Assembly: GCA_022340215.1 (NCBI GenBank) | Contig: JAJDOJ010000244.1 | Location: forward strand, 1-33,134 | DNA: 33,134 nt | Source of the DNA: Gammaproteobacteria bacterium | Lineage (GTDB): Bacteria; Pseudomonadota; Gammaproteobacteria; JAJDOJ01 | Direction of reading: 5' to 3' | Made by a program: the position numbers and the translations under genes | In this document: piece after piece, positions 24,871-33,134 of the stretch | Numbering within the stretch: the first letter of the stretch is position 1 | Layout of the letters: every line of letters begins with the position of its first letter | Notes under the pieces: generated by a model | The model's input: only the letters and a program-made list of their open reading frames with translations | The model's database searches: none | Told to the model about the DNA's origin: nothing

Positions 24871-26913
24871 CTACCCGAGTTGGGCGATCAGAGGCACGAT
24901 CAGGAGTGCAACGATGTTGATGATCTTAATCAGGGGGTTGATCGCCGGACCGGCCGTGTCCTTGTAGGGGTCGCCCACGGTATCGCCGGTGACCGCGGCC
25001 TTATGTGCCTCGGAACCCTTGCCGCCGTGGTTGTCGTCCTCGATGAACTTCTTCGCGTTGTCCCAGGCGCCGCCGCCGGTCGTCATGGAGATGGCGACGA
25101 ACAGGCCGGTGACGATGGAGCCGAGCAGGACGCCGCCGAGCGCCTGTGGTCCCAGTGCCAGACCCACGACGACCGGTGTCAGAACAGGCAGGATGGATGG
25201 AACCACCATCTCGCGGATGGAGGACTTGGTCAGCATGTCCACGGCGCGCGAATAGTCGGGTTTCTGCTTGTGCTCCATGATGCCGGGCATCTCGCGGAAC
25301 TGGCGGCGCACCTCGATCACCACCGCACCGGCCGCGCGACCGACCGCTTCCATTGCCATGGCCGCGAACAGGTAGGGGATCATGCCGCCGATGAACAGAC
25401 CGATGATGACCATGTGATTGGACAGGTCGAAGGTCCAGTTCACGCCCTCGGCGTAGTGAGACAGTTCCCGGGTGTAGTCGGAGAACAGCACCAGCGCGGC
25501 GAGCCCGGCCGACCCGATCGCGTAGCCCTTGGTCACCGCCTTGGTGGTATTGCCCACTGCGTCCAGCACGTCGGTCGTCTTGCGCACGCTTTCGTCCAGA
25601 TTGGCCATTTCCGCGATGCCGCCGGCGTTGTCGGTGATCGGGCCATAGGCATCGAGCGCCACGATGATGCCGGTCATCGAGAGCATGGACGTTGCCGCGA
25701 TGGCGATGCCGTAGAGTCCGGCAAAATAATGGGCAATGAATATTCCGGCCACCACGGTGAGGACCGGCGCGGCGGTAGAGCGCATCGACAGGGCGAGGCC
25801 GGCGATGATGTTGGTGGCGTGGCCGGTCGTCGAGGCCGCGGCGATATGGCGCACCGGCTTGAACTCGGTTGCCGTGTAGTACTCGGTGATGACCACCAGC
25901 GCCGCGGTGACACCGAGGCCGACGAGCGCCGAGATGTACAGCTGCATGACCGTGTAGGTCCCGTTCTCGCCCATCAGCCAGATCGTCGCCGGATAGAACA
26001 GGGCCGCGGATAGCGCCGCCGAGACGATCAGGCCCCGATAGAGCGCGGCCATCACCTTGCCGCCTTCCTTGACCGAGACGAAATAGGTGCCGAAGATCGA
26101 GCCGAAGATCGAGATGCCGCCGAGCACAAGGGGGTAGATGATCGCGTTCTCGCGACTCGCCCCACTGAAGATGCCGGCGCCCAGGATCATGGTGGCGATG
26201 ATCGTGACCGCGTAGGTCTCGAACAGGTCCGCAGCCATGCCAGCGCAGTCGCCGACGTTGTCGCCGACGTTGTCGGCGATGACGGCCGGGTTACGCGGGT
26301 CGTCCTCCGGGATGCCAGCCTCGACCTTTCCGACCAGGTCCGCGCCGACGTCCGCGCCCTTGGTGAAGATACCGCCGCCGAGACGCGCGAAGATGGAGAT
26401 CAGCGAGCCGCCGAAGGCGAGGCCGACCAGCGGCGCCAGGTTGACCTTCTCGCCTTCCGGGGCAAGCATCAGCAGGATCGCATAGAAACCCGCCGCCCCC
26501 AGCAGGCCGAGTCCCACGACCAGCATCCCGGTCACCGCGCCACCGTGGAACGCTACCTGCAGGGCCCGGTTGAGGCCGGAGCGGGCGGCCTCCGTGGTGC
26601 GGGAATTGGTGCGTACGGAGACGTGCATCCCGACGAAACCCGCGACACCCGACAGGATGGCGCCCACGGCGAAGCCGATGGCCGTCATGGTGTCGAGGCC
26701 GTACCAGATGATCACCGCGAGCAGGACGCCGACGACCGCGATGGTCTTGTACTGTCTGGCGAGGTAGGCCACCGCCCCTTCGTGGATCGCGGCGGCGATC
26801 TGACGCATCTCGGGCGTGCCGTCCGGCTGAGCCAGTACCTTGTAGATGGTGAGAATGCTGTAAACCAGCGCGGCGATGGCGCAAGCGAGCGCGACTAGCA
26901 ATGCAGTAGACAT
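24871..26913 (-). CDS. hppA: K+-independent H+-translocating pyrophosphatase
   Basis: A 680-residue polytopic membrane pump that couples pyrophosphate hydrolysis to proton export. The hydrolytic motifs are present: [40 protein letters not shown] (204-223) and EYYTATEF, with the C-terminal [20 protein letters not shown]. Lys458 in [17 protein letters not shown] is the residue that marks the K+-insensitive class (Ala in K+-dependent pumps), so proton pumping without K+ is expected. A start with GGGGGAG before ATG 26913 is good. Likely role: conserving energy of PPi under low-energy or anaerobic growth. Confidence 0.95.
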   Translation of the reverse strand: MSTALLVALACAIAALVYSILTIYKVLAQPDGTPEMRQIAAAIHEGAVAYLARQYKTIAVVGVLLAVIIWYGLDTMTAIGFAVGAILSGVAGFVGMHVSVRTNSRTTEAARSGLNRALQVAFHGGAVTGMLVVGLGLLGAAGFYAILLMLAPEGEKVNLAPLVGLAFGGSLISIFARLGGGIFTKGADVGADLVGKVEAGIPEDDPRNPAVIADNVGDNVGDCAGMAADLFETYAVTIIATMILGAGIFSGASRENAIIYPLVLGGISIFGSIFGTYFVSVKEGGKVMAALYRGLIVSAALSAALFYPATIWLMGENGTYTVMQLYISALVGLGVTAALVVITEYYTATEFKPVRHIAAASTTGHATNIIAGLALSMRSTAAPVLTVVAGIFIAHYFAGLYGIAIAATSMLSMTGIIVALDAYGPITDNAGGIAEMANLDESVRKTTDVLDAVGNTTKAVTKGYAIGSAGLAALVLFSDYTRELSHYAEGVNWTFDLSNHMVIIGLFIGGMIPYLFAAMAMEAVGRAAGAVVIEVRRQFREMPGIMEHKQKPDYSRAVDMLTKSSIREMVVPSILPVLTPVVVGLALGPQALGGVLLGSIVTGLFVAISMTTGGGAWDNAKKFIEDDNHGGKGSEAHKAAVTGDTVGDPYKDTAGPAINPLIKIINIVALLIVPLIAQLG

Positions 26914-26937
26914 GATGCTCCCCCGTATCTCTGGATG

Positions 26938-26956
26938 AGTCCCGGTTGCCGGGACT
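26938..26956. promoter_or_regulatory. Perfect hairpin in hppA 5' leader
   Basis: AGTCCCGG and CCGGGACT pair perfectly around TTG, 25 bases upstream of the hppA ATG, just ahead of its ribosome site. It could affect translation or mRNA stability. Confidence 0.5.
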
Positions 26957-27051
26957 TGGGCGGGTGATGACGCCGGTCTGGCGAGGTTCTTGTTCCCGCA
27001 CGCGAGGGTAATCTATCAGTCGCGCGATGTCTGCATCAACATAGGGGGATA

Positions 27052-27074
27052 GGGTAACCGCCGAGCGGTTACCC
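27052..27074. terminator. Strong hairpin between the FNR-like gene and hppA
   Basis: GGGTAACCGC and GCGGTTACCC form 10-bp perfect arms with a 3-base loop. It lies about 100 bases after the FNR-like stop and 140 bases before hppA. No T-run follows on either strand, so it is either a rho-assisted end or a regulatory structure. The 259-base gap shows no gene. Confidence 0.5.
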
Positions 27075-27172
27075 GAATATCGCTTCGGGGATAGACCTGC
27101 GCGAGATAGACGGTCCGGTTGCGCATGACCGGGTGATCCGCGGATCGGCTCGACCGGCGCCGGGGGACCGGG

Positions 27173-27925
27173 TCAGGACTGCCGGGCCTCGGTTCTGAGG
27201 CCCTCGAGATCGATTCGGATCTTACCCGGAGAGACCTTCGTAATCAGTCCCTTGCGTGTGAAGTCCGCGGTCACGCGACTGGCGGTCTCGGTGGTGATGC
27301 CGAGCATCGCGCCGATGTCCTCGCGGACCGGGTAGTAGACGGTGTCGCCCTGGTAGTATTCGCCCAGCTTGAGCAGCAGGCGGGCGACCCGAGCCCTTGC
27401 CGGCCCTGTCGACAGGGCGGTAACCCATGAGTCCGCCTCCGACATCGCCCGCTTCCAGCGCTCCATCAACTGAGTGTGGAGTCTCGGGGTTTCGCGGCTC
27501 AGGCGGTCGACAACCACCACCGGGATCCTGCAGGTTGTCACCGGGGTCAGCACAATGGCGTCGTGCTGATAGACGGGGTCGCGGTCCGCCGTAGCCTCGA
27601 GTCCGGCCACATCGCCCTGCTTGAGCAGTCGGACGATTCGCTGACCTCCGTCCTCCAGGTACTGCACCAGCTTCACGAGGCCGCCACGGATCGTAAGCAG
27701 GTGCGTGGCCGGTGCACCGGCCTTGTACAGCATCTGCCCGGGTGCGAGCTCGATCTCGTCGATGGGTTCATGCACCAGTTTGAAGTCGTCCAGGGTGAGG
27801 TCCGCGAACAGGACGAGGTGGCGAATCCCGCAATTCCGGCATTGATCGGGGCCGCTCCAGGCGGATTCGATATCAGTGGATTGCAATTCGTGGCTCCAAG
27901 GCATCGCGGTCGGGAACCCGCACAC
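27173..27925 (-). CDS. CRP/FNR family regulator, FNR-like DNA recognition, incomplete Cys set
   Basis: A 250-residue regulator with an N-terminal cyclic-nucleotide-type sensor barrel (IDEIELAPGQMLYKAGAPAT, VKLVQYLEDGGQRIVRLLKQ) and a C-terminal helix-turn-helix (REDIGAMLGITTETASRVTA). The recognition helix has Glu213, Ser216 and Arg217, the E--SR set of FNR that reads TTGAT half-sites. Cys29 and Cys32 (QCRNCGIRHL) and Cys132 (VTTCRIP) match three of FNR's four cluster ligands; the one corresponding to FNR Cys29 is absent. So an FNR-like cluster would need another ligand, or another signal is sensed. Alternative start ATG at 27904. Upstream of hppA. Confidence 0.85.
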   Translation of the reverse strand: MCGFPTAMPWSHELQSTDIESAWSGPDQCRNCGIRHLVLFADLTLDDFKLVHEPIDEIELAPGQMLYKAGAPATHLLTIRGGLVKLVQYLEDGGQRIVRLLKQGDVAGLEATADRDPVYQHDAIVLTPVTTCRIPVVVVDRLSRETPRLHTQLMERWKRAMSEADSWVTALSTGPARARVARLLLKLGEYYQGDTVYYPVREDIGAMLGITTETASRVTADFTRKGLITKVSPGKIRIDLEGLRTEARQS

Positions 27926-28207
27926 CCGTTCGATCCCAGGAGGACGCGGTTTCGGGAACGGCGGAGCATCGTATCGGGCGGCGTGATTCTCTGGGGCTTG
28001 AGCGAGTTGTGCCAGGCTTCGATCGACCGCAACGGTCCCCGCGGGCAGGCCGAAGCTTCCGCCCTATTTACCAGCTTAAAATAGCAGATTTCGGGGCGGA
28101 ATCGGAATTGGGCAGGGCCCGCGGGTACCGGAGGACGTACGATCAGATACCACTGTTGCAGAAATGGCCTGACGTGCAAGTCGGTTTACTCCGCCATATG
28201 AGCGGCT

Positions 28208-28315
28208 TCAGTGTTCACCCACATGCTTTTTGTAGATGTTGTAGATGGATACCGTGGCGCAGATCAGTGCGACGGAGATAGCGATTCCCGTTAGTGTAAA
28301 GGCATCGAACGACAT
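28208..28315 (-). CDS. 35-residue single-span membrane peptide
   Basis: ATG 28315, with AGGAGG a good distance upstream, opens MSFDAFTLTGIAISVALICA followed by TVSIYNIYKKHVGEH. One membrane helix (about residues 7-24) and a basic C-terminus. It lies upstream of the FNR-like gene on the same strand with a 282-base gap (27926-28207) in which no gene is seen. The size recalls accessory peptides of membrane oxidases or pumps, but no family is recognised. Confidence 0.55.
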   Translation of the reverse strand: MSFDAFTLTGIAISVALICATVSIYNIYKKHVGEH

Positions 28316-28446
28316 GGGAGCCTCCTGTATATAAGTACTATGTACGATACTAATATTACAGATCGAAATTTCTGGCGCCATGACAATCCGCAACTTTGAG
28401 CGTTGTCTGGTGGTTTCCGTGAGCAAATTCAGGTGATTGAGAGACG

Positions 28447-28902
28447 ATGAGCGAGATTTGGCAATGGACGGCAGACAACGGCGCCTTACTGGGGGTGCTA
28501 GGAGGCGTTTCACTGCTGATGTTTGTCGGCTCGTTGTTGCTGCTGCCGATCCTCGTCTCGCGTATTCCAGCAGACTATTTTGTCGAGACAAAGCGCCACA
28601 TCAGCCGGTTGCACCGGCTTCACCCGGTCTTCTTCGCACTTGCGGTCGTGGCCAAGAACCTTCTCGGCATCGTTCTGCTCGTCAGCGGGATCGCTATGCT
28701 GGTCCTTCCGGGTCAGGGCATCCTGACGATCCTGGTCGGGCTGATGCTGATCGATTTCCCCGGCAAGTTCGCCTTCGAACGGCGAATGGTGTCGAACCGC
28801 CGTGTCTTCAGGGCCTTGAACTGGCTGCGCGCCAGGGCCGGGCGGGGACCGCTGGTTCCTCCACAGGGCACGCACGCCCTGAACCGGGTGGACCCGCATT
28901 GA
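28447..28902 (+). CDS. Small integral membrane protein (PGPGW-like)
   Basis: A 151-residue protein with about three hydrophobic segments: GVLGGVSLLMFVGSLLLLPI, HPVFFALAVVAKNLLGIVLL and SGIAMLVLPGQGILTILVGL. The LPGQGILTILVGLMLIDFPG stretch resembles the PGPGW putative transmembrane family, which has a similar Pro-Gly turn between helices. The C-terminus is basic and soluble. Divergent from the 35-aa gene. Function unknown. Confidence 0.68.
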   Translation: MSEIWQWTADNGALLGVLGGVSLLMFVGSLLLLPILVSRIPADYFVETKRHISRLHRLHPVFFALAVVAKNLLGIVLLVSGIAMLVLPGQGILTILVGLMLIDFPGKFAFERRMVSNRRVFRALNWLRARAGRGPLVPPQGTHALNRVDPH

Positions 28903-28923
28903 CCCGGGTTTCCTCGGTGTTAG

Positions 28924-29343
28924 ACTTGGATTAAGACGGACATCGGCATCGCCGTCGTCGAGGACCGGGCAACCGATTTCCGTGCCATGGCTGCAACGTG
29001 GGAAAGGGACTTCCCGCCACGCGAGGCATTGATGCGTTACCTCGATAGGGTCGAGGCGCAGCGGGAGGTTGCGACCGAGTTCGGTTGCCCGATCGGCAGC
29101 CTCTGCCAGGAACTGGACAAGTCACCCTCGGGGCTCTCTGATCAGGTGGATGACGTCGTGCGGATGCAGTTGTCCTGGGTCTGCCGTCAACTCGACAGAC
29201 TGGGTCACGAAGATCCCGCAGCGGCGGGCCTCGATCTGGTAACGAGTCTGCACGGCACGATCCTGGTGGCGAACGCCCTGAAGGAGCCCGATGTCATCAC
29301 CCAGCGGGTCGCAGGGCTTCGAGACTGGCTCGAACAGATTTGA
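28924..29343 (+). pseudogene. TetR regulator lacking its DNA-binding domain
   Basis: The frame opens after TAG 28921-28923 with TWIKTDIGIAVVEDRATDFR and continues as a TetR ligand domain, including TEFGCPIGSLCQELDKS, close to the motif YGCPFGSLNTEL of the intact TetR at 6034. The first 45-50 residues with the helix-turn-helix are missing; upstream sequence shows no such domain. A product from ATG 28987 (118 residues) could at most dimerise. Best read as a 5'-truncated pseudogene, although a DNA-free dimerisation partner is conceivable. Confidence 0.65.
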
Positions 29344-29473
29344 GGTACTCCCAACCGAGCTTCGATATCGCACGAGAATGGGTCGTTTTCCGGCGCATCG
29401 AATTGAGTCAGTTTACCAACACTGTATCCCACTGCGGATTCGGACCAAGCGCAGGAACAGGAGGAGAGACATC

Positions 29474-29908
29474 ATGACACCAGGTGCCACGACCGCGGAG
29501 GTGATTCCCTCGCTCAACGAGCGGTCCACTCGTCACAGGGACGGATTCATCGCTTCGTTGCCGGAATCGGAACGGGAGATCGCCATGCAGGCGTATCAGG
29601 ACCTGCTGGCGTCGGATACTGCCGGGGGGGCGTAGGGATCGGTGACATCGCACCGGACTTCGATCTGCCCAATGCGACCGGGTCAAGGCTGAAACTGTCC
29701 GAAGTCCTGTCCCGGGGGCCCGTCGTGCTGAATTTCTATCGGGGTGGATGGTGCCCCTACTGCAACCTGGAATTCCGCGCCCTGCAGCGCGCCTGCCCGA
29801 GATGCGCTCCCCGGTGCCGTGGCGGTTGGATAGCGACGGGCCTGACGGGGACCTACGGGACGGTCGGATGTTCCCGTGGACAAGCGCTGCCCAGTCCACC
29901 AGGCGTGA
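29474..29908 (+). pseudogene. Frameshifted, truncated peroxiredoxin-like gene
   Basis: ATG 29474 (after AGGAGAG) opens MTPGATTAEVIPSLNERSTR and stops at TAG 29633-29635 directly after a run of seven G (29624-29630). Losing one G would join it to IGDIAPDFDLPNATGSRLKL and VVLNFYRGGWCPYCNLEFRA, the active-site region of AhpC/TSA-type peroxiredoxin-like proteins (WCPYC). Near 29790 a second shift is needed (LQRA then LPEMRS), and then similarity ends by about 29908 at the end of the convergent epimerase gene. So it is doubly frameshifted and truncated. The poly-G tract also permits slippage. Confidence 0.72.
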
Positions 29909-30898
29909 CTAGAGGTAGCCGTTGTCGCGAAACCAGGTGACGGCGTCGGCGAGCGCCTCGCGGGCAGGGCGTGGTTGATAGCCCAGTTCCACTCGCGCCT
30001 TGTGACTTGAAAAGTACATCCATTTCTTCGCCATGCGCACACCGTCCACGGTCAGGCGGGGTTCCCCGGTGCGGAACAGACGCGCCCAGGTCTCGGTGAC
30101 GTATCCGAAGGGCAGCACGAGATTGTGCGGCAGACGGATCCGTGGCGGCTTGCCCCCGGTGATCTCGGCCACGTGGCCAAGGATGTCCCGTAGCGACAGG
30201 TTCTCGCCTCCCAGGATGTAGCGTTCGCCCGTCTCGCCCCGCTCGAAGGCCAGTAGATGGCCCTCCGCCACGTCGTCAACGTGGGCGACGTTCAGGCCGG
30301 TGTCGACGAATGCAGGCATCCGGCCGGCGGCGGCATCCAGCACCATCCGCCCGGTGGGGGTGGGCCTGATGTCCCGGGGTCCTACCGGGGTCGAGGGATT
30401 GACGATCACGGCCGGCAGGCCATTTTCGGCCACGAGCCGGCTGACCTCCTGTTCGGCCAGGTACTTGCTACGCTTGTAGTGACCGATCATGTGTTCGATC
30501 GTGACGGGGGTCCGTTCGTCGGCCGGCGTCCCGTCCGAATTGAGTCCGAGGGTCGCGACACTGCTTGTGTAGACGATACGCCGCAAACCGGCCTCGAGTG
30601 CGGCGCGCATCAGATCACGTGTGCCCCGGACGTTACTGCGGTACAGGACCTCGGGGCGGGGGACCCACAGGCGGTAGTCCGCCGCGACGTGAAACAAGGC
30701 CTCGCAACCCGCAACGGCACGCTGGAGCGACGCCGTGTCGGTCAGGTCCCCGGTCATGATTTCCACCGGTAGTCCGCTCAGGTTACGTGTGTTGCTCCTC
30801 GCCCGGCACAGGGCGCGGATCGTACCGCCCTGCTCGAGCAACTTGCGCGTGACGGCCGATCCGACAAAACCGGTCGCGCCCGTGATCAGGGTTTTCAT
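29909..30898 (-). CDS. hpnA: NAD-dependent epimerase/dehydratase, HpnA-like
   Basis: A 329-residue extended short-chain dehydrogenase. The Rossmann motif is GATGFVG (7-13), the catalytic Tyr141 and Lys145 are in YKRSK, and GDLTD binds cofactor. Sequence through HVAADYRLWVPRPEVLYRSN, VNPSTPVGPRDIRPTPTGRM and LNVAHVDDVAEGHLLA is characteristic of the hopanoid-associated sugar epimerase HpnA. The exact reaction of HpnA is not settled; a role in hopanoid side-chain synthesis is inferred from linkage in other genomes. Other hopanoid genes are absent here; a phosphatidyltransferase follows on the same strand. Confidence 0.87.
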   Translation of the reverse strand: MKTLITGATGFVGSAVTRKLLEQGGTIRALCRARSNTRNLSGLPVEIMTGDLTDTASLQRAVAGCEALFHVAADYRLWVPRPEVLYRSNVRGTRDLMRAALEAGLRRIVYTSSVATLGLNSDGTPADERTPVTIEHMIGHYKRSKYLAEQEVSRLVAENGLPAVIVNPSTPVGPRDIRPTPTGRMVLDAAAGRMPAFVDTGLNVAHVDDVAEGHLLAFERGETGERYILGGENLSLRDILGHVAEITGGKPPRIRLPHNLVLPFGYVTETWARLFRTGEPRLTVDGVRMAKKWMYFSSHKARVELGYQPRPAREALADAVTWFRDNGYL

Positions 30899-30931
30899 AC
30901 GCGTGGAGTCAGTCAGAAACGGGGGCGTGGT

Positions 30932-31597
30932 TCAGTCGCGGCGCTCGCCTGGGAGATGCAGACGACGAATCCCCGATGCCGCGTAGACTTGCGGACCGGT
31001 CTGTCGCGCCTGAAGTGTGCTACCGAACTTCCACAGCATGAACGATGCGAACAGCGGCGCCCCGATACTCGCCGCCACCAGCAGGTGTTCCGTCCAGCCG
31101 AGGAAACCGGTGGCCGGCACCATGAGCATGCCGTCGTCGGGGTCGAACCCCGCACGGCTCTTGAGTTCCGCGGCCCTGGGACCCTCGACCCGCTCCACCA
31201 GCAGAACGAGCGCGAATGTCAGTGATACCGATAGCCCGGCCAGGATACCCATCGGGATCGCCCAGAGGCCGAGCGCGCTTCCCGTCAGGCCCAGACCGAT
31301 ACCTACGAAGACAAGGGCGTCGCAGATTCCGTCGACGACCAGGTCATAGGTATGACCCCAGGAGGTCGTCCTGCCGGTCAGCCGGGCGAGATCACCGTCC
31401 ATCCGGTCAACCAGCAGCGCCGTGAGGCAGAAAAGGGCGGCGTAGGTATTACATTCGGGTCCCAGCGTGAACAGGGCTGCCGCCGTGACCCCCATGAACA
31501 ACCGGATGGTGGTGAGCTGGTTCGGTGTCACCGGGGTCCTGGAAAGCGGTACGACTCCCAAGTGTGCGATACGGTGCAATACGGTGTGGTGACTCAT
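30932..31597 (-). CDS. CDP-alcohol phosphatidyltransferase
   Basis: A 221-residue membrane enzyme that joins a CDP-activated lipid to an alcohol. The complete family signature D-x2-D-G-x2-A-R-x8-G-x3-D-x3-D is present at Asp64, Asp67, Arg72, Gly81, Asp85 and Asp89. At least five hydrophobic segments follow. The frame is open upstream to 31864, but ATG 31597 gives a proper N-terminus and leaves a promoter gap before the divergent hydrolase. The acceptor (glycerol phosphate, inositol phosphate or other) is unknown. Confidence 0.9.
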   Translation of the reverse strand: MSHHTVLHRIAHLGVVPLSRTPVTPNQLTTIRLFMGVTAAALFTLGPECNTYAALFCLTALLVDRMDGDLARLTGRTTSWGHTYDLVVDGICDALVFVGIGLGLTGSALGLWAIPMGILAGLSVSLTFALVLLVERVEGPRAAELKSRAGFDPDDGMLMVPATGFLGWTEHLLVAASIGAPLFASFMLWKFGSTLQARQTGPQVYAASGIRRLHLPGERRD

Positions 31598-31732
31598 TAC
31601 AGCGCTGTCAGTGCCGTCCAATTGCCTTACGATGTTGACCGAGGATTCCTGCCGCGAATTTTTTGATCCGGATTGTGTACGACTCGCAGTGTATGACGGA
31701 ATGTTAACGGCAAACAGGGGGTGGTGACAGCG

Positions 31733-32518
31733 ATGATTGCCGGCACGCAAGAACCTTCTGCCCCGAGCTCCGTCCCCATCGCGGGACCGCAGGGGCGACC
31801 TTGTGTGGTTCTGGTGCATGGATGGTGCTGCCACTCCGGGTTCTGGGAGCGCCAGGTGCGGCACCTGGTCGGACGGTACCGTGTGATCACGCCGGATCTA
31901 CCCGGGCACGGTGGTTCACCTGTATCGTGCGAGTCCTGGAACATTGAATCCTTCAGGGACGCACTGCTGGCGGTCCTCGAGCAGATCGGGGCGGATGGTG
32001 TGACGCTGGTCGGGCATTCGCTCGGCGCCGCGGTTGTGCTGGAAACCGCCGTCCGGCTGGAGGAAAGGGCGGACGCGGTCCTCATGGTGGAGCCATTTCC
32101 GTATGACTACGGACACCTGAGGCCCCGGCACGTGCGGGAACTGATGGCGCCGTTCCAGCGTGATTTCCCGGGCGCCCTGCGTAAGATGGTGTACAACATC
32201 ACCGCCGGTGACACACCGCGACGCATCATAGAGAAAATTGCCGGGGTGATGGCGCATGCGCCGGCGGATGTGGGGTTGCCGGCATTCGAGTCCTTGCTGC
32301 GATGGGACCCCGAGCCGGCCTTCGACAAGATTGTCGCGCCGGTCCATTGTCTCGTCGGCTCCCGGTACGATCCCCGCGCGCGTGAGCGTTACGCGGGGTC
32401 CCTCAGGGAATGGTGCATCGAGGGCGCCGGTCACTTCCCCATGATCGAGGAACCGGGGCGATTCAACCGTCTGCTGGACGAAGCCCTGACCGTGGTGCAC
32501 GGCAAGGATTCAGGGTGA
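31733..32518 (+). CDS. Alpha/beta hydrolase
   Basis: A 261-residue soluble hydrolase. The oxyanion HGWCCHSGFW, the nucleophile elbow VGHSLGAAV (Ser) and the C-terminal GAGHFPMIEEP (His) are visible, with an acid residue likely in VGSRYDPRA. The N-terminal GTG at 31721 and ATG at 31733 are both possible; AGGGGG lies correctly before 31733. It is divergent from the phosphatidyltransferase and convergent with the glycosyltransferase. The substrate could be an ester or acyl group in the same lipid pathway. Confidence 0.85.
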   Translation: MIAGTQEPSAPSSVPIAGPQGRPCVVLVHGWCCHSGFWERQVRHLVGRYRVITPDLPGHGGSPVSCESWNIESFRDALLAVLEQIGADGVTLVGHSLGAAVVLETAVRLEERADAVLMVEPFPYDYGHLRPRHVRELMAPFQRDFPGALRKMVYNITAGDTPRRIIEKIAGVMAHAPADVGLPAFESLLRWDPEPAFDKIVAPVHCLVGSRYDPRARERYAGSLREWCIEGAGHFPMIEEPGRFNRLLDEALTVVHGKDSG

Positions 32519-32599
32519 GGTCGTCTTCCTGACCGGGTCCTCGCCAGCGAACGCCGCATTGACCGCCAGATGTCCGGGGAATTGTGCGGTGCTCGCCGA

Positions 32600-33134
32600 C
32601 TAGGTCCGCGATTCCGCGTAGCGTCTGGTGACCGCACCGTCCAGGTCCAGTGCGCCCAGTGCGGCGGCACGCAGGTCATCGTCGAGGATGCCGGTAACGC
32701 CATTCTGGACCACGTCTGCAGGTCCCGGGATGGGATATGCGGCCACGGGGACACCGCATGCCATCGCCTCGAGAAGGACCAGACCGAAGGTATCGGTCCT
32801 GCTGGGGAACACGAAGACGTCCGCGGCCGCGATATGACAGGCGAGATCCTCTGCGTACTTGAATCCGGTGAACCGCACCCCGGGAAATTTCTCCCGCAGG
32901 ATCCGCATGTCCGGTCCGTCGCCGATCACGTATTTCGTGCTGGGGAGGTCGAGGGACAGAAAGGCGTCGAGGTTCTTCTCCACGGCGACGCGGCCCGAGT
33001 ACACGAACAGCGGTCTCGGACCTGGCAGGAACCCCTTTTCGCGCGGCCTGAACAGTTCCGTGTCCACGCCTCGGGACCAGATCGCGATGTTGCGGAATCC
33101 CTGCACGGTCAGGTCCTGTCGTTGCGACTCGGTC
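32600..33134 (-). CDS. GT4 family glycosyltransferase, 5' end beyond window
   Basis: The C-terminal half of a GT-B retaining glycosyltransferase (GT4). Seen: AIWSRGVDTELFRP, PLFVYSGRVAVEKNLDAFLS, KYVIGDGPDMRILREKFP, ADVFVFPSRTDTFGLVLLEA and MACGVPVAAYPIPGPADVVQ, including the E-x7-E signature (Glu of LLEAMACGVP). The frame continues to the window edge (TESQRQDLTV before the GTG at 33106), so the gene is partial. After the TAG at 32600 the same frame goes on sensibly (SASTAQFPGHLAVN), which suggests a slightly shortened C-terminus. The group resembles enzymes that mannosylate or glucosylate lipids. Confidence 0.85.
   Translation of the reverse strand, partial: TESQRQDLTVQGFRNIAIWSRGVDTELFRPREKGFLPGPRPLFVYSGRVAVEKNLDAFLSLDLPSTKYVIGDGPDMRILREKFPGVRFTGFKYAEDLACHIAAADVFVFPSRTDTFGLVLLEAMACGVPVAAYPIPGPADVVQNGVTGILDDDLRAAALGALDLDGAVTRRYAESRT

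Noticed and set aside
1-33134. CRISPR arrays, tRNA or rRNA genes.
   Set aside because: No spaced direct repeats, cloverleaf-like or rRNA-like sequence was noticed; a dedicated scan was not possible.

Overview
The window is GC-rich, densely coded bacterial chromosome. The gene set points to a Gammaproteobacterium, most likely a Chromatiales/Ectothiorhodospiraceae-type sulfur or anaerobic-respiratory lineage. The markers are a YejM/PbgA-type envelope protein, an rnfCDGE-nth cluster, CutA-DsbD-TlpA, a K+-independent H+-pyrophosphatase, DsrE2, a hopanoid-type epimerase and an HvfB/HvfC/HvfX set. The lineage is inferred from gene content; no rRNA or tRNA gene was seen.

Layout. (1) 1-8480: a segment bounded by two inverted 166-bp MITE-like elements of about 83% identity. 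Inside are an envelope block on the minus strand (YejM-like sulfatase-fold protein, glycerophosphotransferase, YLDPGTGS small membrane protein), a PduO-type cobalamin adenosyltransferase with a ROK sugar kinase, DsrE2, a TetR regulator with an overlapping 144-aa protein, and an Fn3-like lipoprotein. (2) 8481-11506: an ATP-grasp/membrane-protein pair, then a decayed zone with a multiply broken lipoprotein gene and the C-terminal remnant of a REP-associated tyrosine transposase (RAYT). (3) 11615-16175: HvfC and HvfB (MNIO enzyme), a small secreted protein, an NhaP-type antiporter, HvfX (DoxX family) and an unlisted 47-aa membrane peptide. No usual Cys-rich HvfA/BufA precursor is visible. (4) 16211-24397: nth and rnfEGDC, but no rnfA or rnfB, next to tlpA-dsbD-cutA; DsbD carries two N-terminal alpha domains. 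(5) 24571-28902: a 68-aa protein, hppA with hairpins in its leader, an FNR-like regulator lacking one expected cysteine, a 35-aa membrane peptide and a small membrane protein. (6) 28924-29908: two broken genes, a TetR without its DNA-binding domain and a frameshifted peroxiredoxin. (7) 29909-33134: an hpnA-like epimerase, a CDP-alcohol phosphatidyltransferase, an alpha/beta hydrolase and a GT4 glycosyltransferase running off the window, together suggesting a lipid or glycolipid pathway.

How the genes fit together. Several blocks concern the envelope and membrane energetics: lipid A or glycerophosphate control, periplasmic thiol reduction (DsbD/TlpA), Na+/H+ antiport, RNF electron transport and PPi-driven proton pumping. 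The best candidate for an incompletely described system is the HvfB-HvfC-HvfX locus, which has the maturation proteins without a recognisable precursor and is interleaved with a small exported protein ending in Asp-Asp-Gly-Cys-Asp. All assignments come from reading translated sequence by eye; no database search was run.
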